A DNA stretch of 13,109 nt, taken from assembly GCA_031276475.1 (NCBI GenBank), contig JAISMZ010000223.1, positions 1 to 13,109 on the forward strand. Direction: 5' to 3'. This document shows positions 6,877 to 13,109 of the stretch, piece by piece (position 1 is the stretch's first letter; each line of letters starts with the position of its first letter). Source of the stretch: Coriobacteriales bacterium. Lineage in GTDB: Bacteria > Actinomycetota > Coriobacteriia > Coriobacteriales > UBA8131. The translations under genes and the position numbers were made by a program. The notes under the pieces were generated by a model, which was given only the letters and a program-made list of their open reading frames with translations, made no database searches and was not told the DNA's origin.

Positions 6877-9015
6877 ATGCGCCCGCAATTCCCCCAACGA
6901 GCCGTTGTTACCGCTGGAATGCCCTACGGCAACAAGGGCCTGCACTTTGGCCACATCGGCGGCGTTTTTGTGCCGGCCGACTGCTACGCCCGCTTCCTGC
7001 GCGACCGCATCGGCGCGGCCAACGTGCTGTTTGTCTGCGGCACCGACTGCTACGGCTCGCCGATTGACGAGGGCTACCGCAAGCTTAGGGAAAGCGAGGC
7101 CTTTGCCGGCAGCATCGCCGACTATGTGCAGCAAAACCACGACGCCCAGGTGCGCACGCTAAAGGCCTACAACATCTCGCTGGACATCTATGAGGGATCG
7201 GGGCTGGGCCGCTCCAAGACGGTACATGCCCAGGTAACGGCCGATATCATCCACAGGCTTTACGAAAACGGCCATTTGCAGGCCATCGCCACGGCCCAGT
7301 TCTTTGACCAGCAGGCCGAGGCCTTCCTGAATGGCCGCCAGGTCATCGGACGCTGCCCGGTGCCCGGTTGTAAGTCTGAGCACGCCTGGGCCGACGAGTG
7401 CGACCTCGGTCACCAGTACCTGCCCCGCGACCTGATTGCGCCCATCAGCACGCTCAGCGGGCAGCCGCCGGTAATGCGCGATGTCATCAACTGGTACTTT
7501 GACCTGCCGGCCTTTCGCGAGCTGCTTGGCCACCACGTAGCCCAAGAGCGCGAGCGTCCCGACGTGCGTCCCGTGCTGAGCAACACCATCGAGGAGTTTC
7601 TGGTACCGCCAATCATCTACGTCAAGCAGGAGCATCTTCAGGACTACCAGCAGCTTGCCACCACCCTGCCGCCGCACGTGTTTCGTGCTGTGGAGAAGGG
7701 CAAGCAGAGTTTTGAGCTGGAATTCGCCCGCCTTGAGGAGCGCGATCTGGCCCGCAGCGTGCTGGACGCGCAGGCGATACGCTACCGCACCGGCAAGGCG
7801 CTGGTGCCCTTCAGGATCACTGGCAACATCGAATGGGGCGTGCCGGCGCCGGTCATCGAGGACCGCGAGGGCCTGACGGTCTGGTGCTGGCCGGAGTCGC
7901 TCTGGGCACCGATCAGCTTTACCCGCTGCTGGCTGGAAAACGCCGGGCGCGACATCGAGAGCCTGAATCCCGGCCGCCCCGCCAGCCCCGGCGCAACCTG
8001 GGAAGACTTCTGGTGCAGCCCCGATTCTGTCGTCTATCAGTTCATCGGCCAGGACAACATCTACTTTTACGGCGTCGCCCAGACGGCGATGTGGAGCGCT
8101 CTGCCCCAAGACCACGAGCCGCGGCCGACCGCCGCGCCGGGTGAGCTACAGCAATCGCACTTAATAGCTAACTATCATTTACAGTTCCTCGGTAAGAAGG
8201 CCTCCTCGTCGGGCAGCGTGCGCCCGCCGATGGCCGATGATCTGCTGAATTACTACACCGCCGAGCAACTGCGCGCCCACTTCTTGGCCCTTGGACTGGG
8301 ACTGCGCCCGGCCAGCTTTCAGCCTAAGGCCTTAAACCCCAGCGCCGGCGAGAAGGACGCCGACCCGGTGCTCAAGGAGGGCCAGCTGCTGACCAATGTC
8401 TTTAACCGCCTGGCCCGCTCCTGCTTCTACAGCGCCCAAAAGGAGCACGACGGCCGGATGCCACTGGGCGAGCCCGCGCCCGAGCTTGTCGCGGACGCGC
8501 ATCAGACGATACTGACTTACGAACAATTGATGCACCGCGTGGAGCTACACGCGGTGATGCAGTTGATCGGCGATTTCATCCGCCGCGCCAATAAGTACTG
8601 GTCAGATGGCATAAAAGCCGCTGGTGAGGACAGCGTGACGCGCCGGCAGATCCTGCTCGACAGCTTCTACCTGCTGCGCGTGGCAACCGTTTTAATGCAC
8701 CCCATCGCGCCGCACGGCACCGAGATGATAGTCGAGTACCTGGCGCTTGGGGCGGGGGGACTGGCGGCGAGTGCGACTGACAACGCTGCTGCGAGTGCGG
8801 CTGACGGCGCTGAGGCGAGCACGGCTGAGGGCGCTGAGGCGGGCGCGGCTGAGGGCGCTGAGGCGGGCGCGGCGCCCGACTTCTTCTCCTGGGAGCATAT
8901 CTTCGCTGGCTATGAGCCTTTTCTGTCGCCCGAAGATCTGGAGACAGGCGGACATCCCCTCAGGGAGCTTCCGCCCCGCTGCGATTTCTTCAAACGCCAC
9001 GAGAGCCAGTTCTAG
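6877..9015 (+). CDS. methionyl-tRNA-synthetase-like class I tRNA ligase, divergent active site
   Basis: The 712-residue protein follows MetRS from end to end. Seen: the HIGH motif HFGH (23-26) in MPYGNKGLHFGH, a zinc-knuckle region with CPVPGC (160-165) and CDLGH (175-179), PVMRDVINWYFDLPAF (198-213), FIGQDNIYF (389-397), and an anticodon-binding helical domain with Trp575 where MetRS has its anticodon-contacting Trp. Three catalytic features differ: KMSKS reads KASSS (441-445), the WFDAPIGY pocket is replaced by WCWPESLW (336-343), and the pocket His after FIGxDxxYF is Tyr398. It may be a true but divergent MetRS or a paralogue with another substrate or function; a second MetRS elsewhere would decide. 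ATG at 6877 is preferred because GAAAGG precedes it by 5 bases; an ATG at 6859 lacks a ribosome site. Residues 632-666 are an Ala/Glu repeat linker before a C-terminal tail. Confidence 0.85.
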   Translation: MRPQFPQRAVVTAGMPYGNKGLHFGHIGGVFVPADCYARFLRDRIGAANVLFVCGTDCYGSPIDEGYRKLRESEAFAGSIADYVQQNHDAQVRTLKAYNISLDIYEGSGLGRSKTVHAQVTADIIHRLYENGHLQAIATAQFFDQQAEAFLNGRQVIGRCPVPGCKSEHAWADECDLGHQYLPRDLIAPISTLSGQPPVMRDVINWYFDLPAFRELLGHHVAQERERPDVRPVLSNTIEEFLVPPIIYVKQEHLQDYQQLATTLPPHVFRAVEKGKQSFELEFARLEERDLARSVLDAQAIRYRTGKALVPFRITGNIEWGVPAPVIEDREGLTVWCWPESLWAPISFTRCWLENAGRDIESLNPGRPASPGATWEDFWCSPDSVVYQFIGQDNIYFYGVAQTAMWSALPQDHEPRPTAAPGELQQSHLIANYHLQFLGKKASSSGSVRPPMADDLLNYYTAEQLRAHFLALGLGLRPASFQPKALNPSAGEKDADPVLKEGQLLTNVFNRLARSCFYSAQKEHDGRMPLGEPAPELVADAHQTILTYEQLMHRVELHAVMQLIGDFIRRANKYWSDGIKAAGEDSVTRRQILLDSFYLLRVATVLMHPIAPHGTEMIVEYLALGAGGLAASATDNAAASAADGAEASTAEGAEAGAAEGAEAGAAPDFFSWEHIFAGYEPFLSPEDLETGGHPLRELPPRCDFFKRHESQF
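8769..8873 (+). repeat. 24-bp tandem repeat encoding an octapeptide
   Basis: Four imperfect 24-base units (8769-8792, 8793-8816, 8817-8840, 8841-8864) plus a 9-base partial copy encode ASATDNAA, ASAADGAE, ASTAEGAE, AGAAEGAE and AGA. Units 2 to 4 are the most alike, which suggests recent expansion by slippage. The repeat lies in a linker of the MetRS-like protein and stays in frame. Confidence 0.9.
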
Positions 9016-9031
9016 AGAGGCCGACAACGAC

Positions 9032-9071
9032 CAGACAGGCCGAGATGATGGCATTCATCCCGACCTGTCTG
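9032..9071. terminator. bidirectional hairpin between two convergent genes
   Basis: CAGACAGG (9032-9039) and CCTGTCTG (9064-9071) pair perfectly. Inside, after single mismatches, CG pairs with CG and GATGA with TCATC around a 6-base loop, giving a stem of about 17 positions. The stops of the plus-strand MetRS-like gene and the minus-strand aldolase gene lie on either side. No U-run follows on either strand, so termination efficiency is uncertain. Confidence 0.6.
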
Positions 9072-9093
9072 AAGTTGTGGTTTCCCACCCGAC

Positions 9094-10032
9094 TTAAACG
9101 TTGAAGTCGCTCTTACCGTTGAAGACATCCAGCGCCGCGGCGACCTCAAAGTCGGCCAGCGTGATGGCACTGATCGCCTTGGTCAGACGCACAGCCTCGT
9201 CCAGGGGGCGCTGATGGATGTTACGACCCGTGGCGTTGCCGGAAGCGCCGCCGGTATGAATCTGATCGTAAAGCGAACTGAGGAACTTCTCGGCGTCCAC
9301 CGTGGAGCCACCGGCGCAGACCAGACCGGTGCGACCAGCGGCCTGGGAGGCGCGGGCCAAAAGCGTGGCGGAGGAAGCCGCCTCGCTGGTCTTGGGCGGG
9401 TTGACCTTAACGAAGTCCGCGCCGAGGCACAGCGCCACGCCGGCTGCTCCGGCGATTAAGTCGGCGTCCTTCTCGTCTGCCACCGCCTTGCCGCGCGGAT
9501 AGATCCAAAGCACCACCACCAGTCCGTTGGCGTGGGCCTCGGCAATCAGCTCACCGGCCTCGGCAAGCATCGTTGATTCGTACTCCGAACCCAGATAGAT
9601 GGTATAGCCCAAGCCCACGACGTTCACGCCGGCCTCGCGCAACACCAGCACCGAGTCCAGCGAATAAAGCATCGGCGAGTAGGGGTCGTCCTGACTGGTC
9701 TTTACCAGGTTGGTCTTGGAGTTCATCTTAACCAGATAGTTGATATCCGGGTAATCCGGCGCATAGCGGGCGATCAGGCCGCGCTGACCGGCCAGCACGC
9801 CAACCACGCCCTGCGCGCCGATGCGAAAGAGGTGCTCGGGGTCGTTGTCCTCGGCCGCGATGCCCTCGCCAAAGAAATCACCGTTGAGGTGCTCGACCTT
9901 CTGGTCGCAGGCATAAAGCATCAGCCGACCGGTGTTGCGGGTCGCCTTCAGGTAGTTCTCGATGTAGATATCCCGAGCTTCCGGCAGCACGTCGGCCGGT
10001 ACCTTGACATCCTTGGCGGTGATGGTGGGCAT
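9094..10032 (-). CDS. class I fructose-bisphosphate aldolase, archaeal/DhnA type
   Basis: The 312-residue product matches the DhnA (DeoC/LacD superfamily) class I aldolases, TIM-barrel enzymes that form a Schiff base through lysine and split fructose 1,6-bisphosphate into two triose phosphates in glycolysis. Seen: the N-terminal strand motif ACDQKVEHL (41-49), in the place of the family's DHGxEHG motif; the likely Schiff-base Lys209 in ADFVKVNPPKT (206-215); the phosphate loop CAGGSTVDAEKF (239-250); and GNATGRNIHQRP (265-276), matching the GxxxGRNxxQ segment. There is no signal peptide. ATG at 10032 follows GGAGG by 4-5 bases. Upstream is an extended -10 promoter, so the gene is probably expressed alone. 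It converges on the MetRS-like gene. A related aldolase of the same superfamily with another sugar-phosphate substrate cannot be excluded. Confidence 0.88.
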   Translation of the reverse strand: MPTITAKDVKVPADVLPEARDIYIENYLKATRNTGRLMLYACDQKVEHLNGDFFGEGIAAEDNDPEHLFRIGAQGVVGVLAGQRGLIARYAPDYPDINYLVKMNSKTNLVKTSQDDPYSPMLYSLDSVLVLREAGVNVVGLGYTIYLGSEYESTMLAEAGELIAEAHANGLVVVLWIYPRGKAVADEKDADLIAGAAGVALCLGADFVKVNPPKTSEAASSATLLARASQAAGRTGLVCAGGSTVDAEKFLSSLYDQIHTGGASGNATGRNIHQRPLDEAVRLTKAISAITLADFEVAAALDVFNGKSDFNV

Positions 10033-10065
10033 TGTTCCTCCTCAATTACGGGGGCTGGATGAGTC

Positions 10066-10074
10066 ATGATAACA
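10066..10074 (-). promoter_or_regulatory. extended -10 promoter of the class I aldolase gene
   Basis: On the minus strand this reads TGTTATCAT, an extended -10 motif 34 bases before the ATG at 10032. It would give a short leader containing the strong GAGGAGG ribosome site. No good -35 is seen. Confidence 0.5.
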
Positions 10075-10104
10075 GGGTATCACAACGCAACCCTTCAGAT
10101 AACC

Positions 10105-10188
10105 GGCGCCCGCGCGGACGGGCAGCGTGACTGCCGCGTCTGTGTGCCTGTCTTTTTCGCTGCCCGGCGCTCGCGCAGACAGACAGCG
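10105..10188. repeat. imperfect direct repeats and small hairpins in the intergenic region
   Basis: In the 211-base gap between the class I aldolase gene and the surface-protein gene, a 23-base block at 10105-10127 recurs at 10166-10188 with 19 of 23 bases equal. Between the copies, GGCAG-CGTGA-CTGCC (10121-10135) forms a small perfect hairpin, and GGGCAGCG (10120-10127) is inverted at 10158-10165. No U-run follows on the minus strand, so I do not call this a terminator with confidence, although it lies where the surface-protein transcript should end. Confidence 0.5.
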
Positions 10189-10243
10189 CAGTTACAACGC
10201 CGCCCGTCCCTGTCTCCCAGCCGTCCTTGCGACAGTGCCCCTC

Positions 10244-12778
10244 CTACCTCTTAGCCGCCTCCAGCTTAGCGGCAAACTCAGCAGAGATGGACTTGCCATC
10301 CCCCAAGACAAAGATCGTCCCTATCTCTTCTCTGTGCGCACCGATGAAGCTGTTTAAGGCATGATCGCTGTCACCTCTGGTGTGATCTACCAATACCAGT
10401 GTGGAGTGAAGCAAGCCTGCAAGAGCTCCTCCTGATAAGGCATCGGGAAAGTCTGAGCCTTTGGCGATGACGGTGTTGTCACGGCCCATGCTCACACCCA
10501 TACGAGCAGCCCGTGCTATCGACTCTTCGGCGACAAGCACGCTGGTGTGGTAGCGATCTGTCCCGGCAAGGCGGACGATGCGATTGGCTGCTGAGGGTAT
10601 AAGAGCTGATGGGTCTGTGACCTTGGTGTATCCGTTGATACCTCTTGAGGAAAGCTGTGTGATCACTGAGGAGGGAACGGAGTTTTCTTCTCCCAGGATA
10701 TATACTTTGGAGAAGTTGCCCTGTGACAAGGCGTCAAGTGCCGCCGCACTCAGGCCAGCTGAAGGGTCGCAGAGAAATATCGCCGAATGTGTGGCCCAGG
10801 CAAAAGGAGAGGCGGACAGGGCATCTGCGAAGTTATCTCCCCGGGTGATGATGGCAGTATCAGACCAGCCGGTGCGCACGCTTTTTCCAACATTGTAGAG
10901 CGCCAGTGCCGTAGCATAGCGATCAGGGCCGGCGATGCGCTCTACCGATGCGCCTGGAACAGCAGATCTGACCTCCGCGAGTACCGAGTCGGGCAAAGAG
11001 CCGGCGGCATCGCCCAGTACATATACCTTGGAAGGGCCTGCCGCCAAAAGGGCGTCTTTTGCCTCTGCGCTTAAGGCAGTAGTCTCAGAGATGACAATGG
11101 GAGCGCCGCATATCCCGGCAAGGCCTGCGGCGGACAGGGCATCAGGGAAGTTTGTGCCTTTGGCCAAGATGACGGTGTCTGGCTTTGGTGAGACGGACAG
11201 GAAGGTATCTACAACCGAGCGCATCGTCTTGTAGCGGCTACCGCCTCCGCCGTCCAGGCGGCGGGGGGCGATGTCTTGGGGTGGGGCCGGCACCCATTTG
11301 GCGATGATGGCGTCGAGACCGCTGTTGGAAATCGAGTTGCCGACTGCCACGTAACCGCCATCTGAAGTGGGGACTGCAGAGCGAAACTGGTCAGTATTGT
11401 TTCCCCCATAGCCTTTCACCCAGAGTCTGCTTCCGCCTGTATCAAACTTGGCAATGATAATGTCATGCACGCCATCAGTAGCGACAAGACCGCCGTTTGA
11501 AAAACCCGAACAGCCAACAGCGACATATCCGCCATCTGGAGTGCAGGTAACTGATATGAAGTCGTCATCGCTGCTTCCCCCGTAGCTTTTTGCCCAGAGC
11601 TTGTTTCCCTCTGCATCGAACTTAGCTATGATAGCATCATAATATCCTTGTGTGACAGGGAAATCACCATCTGCGGAATATGATGAGCCGACTGCCACGT
11701 AACCGCCATCCGGTGTAGAAGTGACGGATGTGAACCAGTCATTGGAGCTTCCCCCGTAGCCTCTCACCCAGAGCTTATTTCCGTTTGCATCGAACTTGGC
11801 CATGATGGCATCATCATAACCGCTATCGGAAGTCGATCTACCGGCTGCCACATATCCTCCATCTGAGGCGGGAGCGACAGAGAAGAAGAAATCGTCGAAA
11901 TTTTCTCCATAGCTTTTTGCCCAGAGCTTGTTTCCGTTTACATCAAACTTAGCTATGATGGCGTCTTGTTGGCCCTTGGCAGCAGGAAAGTCACCGTCTG
12001 TGGAATATGATGAGCCGACTGCCACGTAACTGCCGTCTGGGGTGGGGGCTACAGAGTCAAAATTGTCATTGTAGTTTCCCCCATAGCTTTTCGCCCAAAG
12101 CTTGTTTCCATCTGCATCGAACTTGGCGATGGTGGCGTCGTACATACCCTTGGTGGCGCTGAAGTCGCCGCCCGCGGAACTCGAATAGCCAACAGCAACG
12201 TATCCACCATCTGGAGTGCAGACAACGGAACTGAAACCGTCACTGCTGCTTCCCCCATAGCTTTTTGCCCAAAGTACGTTTCCCCCTGCATCAAACTTGA
12301 CTATGATGGCATCATATGATGAGCCGACCGCCACGTAACCGCCGTCTGGGGTGGGAGCTACAGAGTCAAAACTGGTTCCACCATACTTTTTCGCCCACTG
12401 CAATTGCAGACCCGCTGCCACCAGTGGATCCAGCTCGGCCAGCATGCTGAACGTGTCGTCTTCTTCTACCGCTGGCTCCTGCAGCTCGGGAGTTTCATCA
12501 TCTTCTACCACAGGCGCGCTGTCGGGCCCATCATCAGCTGGAGCAGTTGGGGCTGTCGTGTCATCCTGCTCAGTACCTGCGGCCTCTTCCGTGACAATTG
12601 GTGCAGCGGTTGTTTCCCCCAGGCCCTGACCAGCGTCTTCCTCCGCCCAGGCAAAAGTCGCGCTGCCTAAGAGGCTGAAGGCCAACGTGGCCGCAAGCGC
12701 CAGGCGCACTAGCTTGCCGGTCGTCTTCACCTGCATCGTTTGTTTCATTGGTAGATCCCCTTTCACCAAACCATTCAT
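10244..12778 (-). CDS. secreted seven-repeat propeller-like protein with three CWB2 wall-binding repeats
   Basis: The 844-residue product has four parts. A signal peptide (hydrophobic LALAATLAFSLLGSATFAWA at 26-45) ends in an AxA cleavage site near 45. Residues 46-125 are an acidic Thr/Pro/Glu-rich linker. Residues 126-495 hold seven repeats, most 58 residues, each starting LWAKSYGG-like (W128, 170, 228, 286, 337, 395, 453) and containing DGGYVAVG and IIAKFD; seven copies suggest a seven-bladed beta-propeller. Residues 515-844 are three cell-wall-binding type 2 repeats (PF04122-like; AKGTNFPDALSA, TRGDNFADALSA, AKGSDFPDALSG), which anchor proteins to secondary wall polymers. The role is probably a surface adhesin or ligand binder. 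The ATG at 12778 follows AGGAG by 8 bases; an in-frame ATG at 12748 also has AAAGGGG, so both may be used. Its promoter carries a G12 run. Confidence 0.88.
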   Translation of the reverse strand: MNGLVKGDLPMKQTMQVKTTGKLVRLALAATLAFSLLGSATFAWAEEDAGQGLGETTAAPIVTEEAAGTEQDDTTAPTAPADDGPDSAPVVEDDETPELQEPAVEEDDTFSMLAELDPLVAAGLQLQWAKKYGGTSFDSVAPTPDGGYVAVGSSYDAIIVKFDAGGNVLWAKSYGGSSSDGFSSVVCTPDGGYVAVGYSSSAGGDFSATKGMYDATIAKFDADGNKLWAKSYGGNYNDNFDSVAPTPDGSYVAVGSSYSTDGDFPAAKGQQDAIIAKFDVNGNKLWAKSYGENFDDFFFSVAPASDGGYVAAGRSTSDSGYDDAIMAKFDANGNKLWVRGYGGSSNDWFTSVTSTPDGGYVAVGSSYSADGDFPVTQGYYDAIIAKFDAEGNKLWAKSYGGSSDDDFISVTCTPDGGYVAVGCSGFSNGGLVATDGVHDIIIAKFDTGGSRLWVKGYGGNNTDQFRSAVPTSDGGYVAVGNSISNSGLDAIIAKWVPAPPQDIAPRRLDGGGGSRYKTMRSVVDTFLSVSPKPDTVILAKGTNFPDALSAAGLAGICGAPIVISETTALSAEAKDALLAAGPSKVYVLGDAAGSLPDSVLAEVRSAVPGASVERIAGPDRYATALALYNVGKSVRTGWSDTAIITRGDNFADALSASPFAWATHSAIFLCDPSAGLSAAALDALSQGNFSKVYILGEENSVPSSVITQLSSRGINGYTKVTDPSALIPSAANRIVRLAGTDRYHTSVLVAEESIARAARMGVSMGRDNTVIAKGSDFPDALSGGALAGLLHSTLVLVDHTRGDSDHALNSFIGAHREEIGTIFVLGDGKSISAEFAAKLEAAKR
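11294..12403 (-). repeat. seven tandem coding repeats (up to 174 bp per unit)
   Basis: The propeller-like region is encoded by seven units starting at residues 126, 169, 227, 285, 336, 394 and 452. Four are exactly 58 codons; the shorter ones lack the DGDFxxxxGxYDA loop wholly or partly. Similar DNA stretches, such as those for KLWAKSYGG, recur in several units, so unequal crossover could change the blade number. Confidence 0.85.
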
Positions 12779-12800
12779 TGTATGAACTCCTACAAATACA

Positions 12801-12830
12801 ATGATACGCCCCCCCCCCCCGTCAAGTCAA
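12801..12830 (-). promoter_or_regulatory. surface-protein promoter with G12 run in the spacer (likely phase-variable)
   Basis: On the minus strand, TTGACT (-35, 12825-12830) and TATCAT (-10, 12801-12806) are separated by 18 bases that include an unbroken run of 12 G (12809-12820). The predicted transcript starts near 12794, just ahead of the AGGAG ribosome site at 12787-12791 and the ATG at 12778. Loss of one G would give the optimal 17-base spacing; other lengths should weaken the promoter. The elements are seen directly; switching is inferred from the layout known for phase-variable promoters. Confidence 0.7.
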
Positions 12831-12854
12831 GGTTGAGTTTTACTTGGGGTGGGG

Positions 12855-13109
12855 TGTATAGTTTTCTCGGACATCTGATATAGGGGGACAGGCGGGATTA
12901 AGCTCGTCTCCGCCATCCCCATACGACAAACCTGATACCTTTGTGTATCGACAGATGTCTGGAGGCAAAAGATGACAAGAAGGATCTATACGAAAGAGTA
13001 CAAAGAAGAGGCCGCCGACTACGTAATCTCTTCCGGCAAGCCAATCGCGCAGACGGCCCGCGAGCTCGGTATCGGCGAACAGATGCTGGGCCGTTGGGTC
13101 AAGGCCAGA
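12855..13109 (+). mobile_element. left part of an IS3-type insertion sequence (partial)
   Basis: An IS3-type orfA begins at 12972 and runs off the window. The left end of the element is tentatively placed at TGTATAGTTTTC (from 12855), because IS3-family ends start with TG and usually lie about 50-120 bases before orfA. GACATCTG (12870-12877) recurs inverted at 12952-12959 in the leader. The right end and any target duplication lie outside, so the boundary is an estimate. Confidence 0.5.
12972..13109 (+). CDS. IS3-family transposase OrfA, N-terminal part
   Basis: The frame is cut by the window edge after 46 codons. The visible product starts MTRRIYTKEYKEEAADYV and continues with PIAQTARELGIGEQMLGRWV, the classic helix-turn-helix of IS3-family OrfA (HTH_Tnp_1, PF01527-like), which binds the ends of the element. 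GGAGG lies 6 bases before the ATG. In this family orfA is followed by an overlapping orfB, joined by -1 frameshifting, with a DDE catalytic domain; that part is not in view. It is transcribed away from the surface-protein gene. Confidence 0.85.
   Translation, partial: MTRRIYTKEYKEEAADYVISSGKPIAQTARELGIGEQMLGRWVKAR

Noticed and set aside
8158..8184. AT-rich patch inside the MetRS-like gene
   Set aside because: It encodes the conserved segment HLIANYHLQFLGK in frame with a few AT-rich codons; no promoter or insertion is needed to explain it.
10121..10160. Hairpin GGCAG/CTGCC followed by a T-run as a plus-strand terminator
   Set aside because: The T-run starts about 16 bases after the stem and no plus-strand gene ends here.
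11294..12403. Regular repeats that might suggest a CRISPR array
   Set aside because: The units are coding, in frame and up to 174 bp long, with conserved protein motifs; there are no short identical repeats with unique spacers.

Overview
The window looks like chromosomal DNA of a GC-rich, Gram-positive actinomycete, most likely a Coriobacteriia member. This is an inference from the GC-rich codon use, the archaeal-type class I aldolase, the divergent methionyl-tRNA-synthetase-like protein and the CWB2-anchored surface protein. No rRNA or other taxonomic marker is present to prove it. Housekeeping genes dominate, with three accessory elements: a toxin-antitoxin pair, a repeat-rich surface protein, and the left part of an IS3-type insertion sequence running off the right edge.

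Left part (1-3200): coaE and uvrB lie in tandem on the minus strand, with coaE upstream. UvrB is the damage-loading subunit of nucleotide excision repair and CoaE makes the last step of coenzyme A synthesis. CoaE has a P-loop with Lys where Ser/Thr is expected. Divergent from them is a tRNA-Leu(CAA) with encoded CCA.

Middle (3240-6777): a HigBA-type toxin-antitoxin operon, visibly more AT-rich than its surroundings, sits just after the tRNA. A near-consensus promoter precedes it, with a perfect palindrome lying over the spacer and -10. Three minus-strand genes follow: a nicotinamidase-like cysteine hydrolase, a membrane-anchored zinc-ribbon/TPR-like protein, and a class II aldolase family protein with an Ala-rich insertion.

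Right part (6877-13109): a MetRS-like class I tRNA ligase (plus strand) converges on a DhnA-type class I fructose-bisphosphate aldolase (minus strand) across a long hairpin. The ligase keeps the fold and the HIGH motif, but its KMSKS loop and methionine pocket are altered. Upstream of the aldolase gene is a secreted protein combining seven propeller-like repeats with three CWB2 wall-binding repeats. Its promoter contains a run of 12 G in the spacer between good -35 and -10 hexamers, the layout of a phase-variable promoter. The IS3-type element begins just beyond that promoter.

The most notable points are the likely ON/OFF promoter of the surface adhesin-like protein and the remodelled MetRS paralogue. 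Several enzymes here (UvrB, the class II aldolase, the MetRS-like protein) also carry short Ala/Gly/Glu-rich insertions, two of them encoded by tandem DNA repeats.
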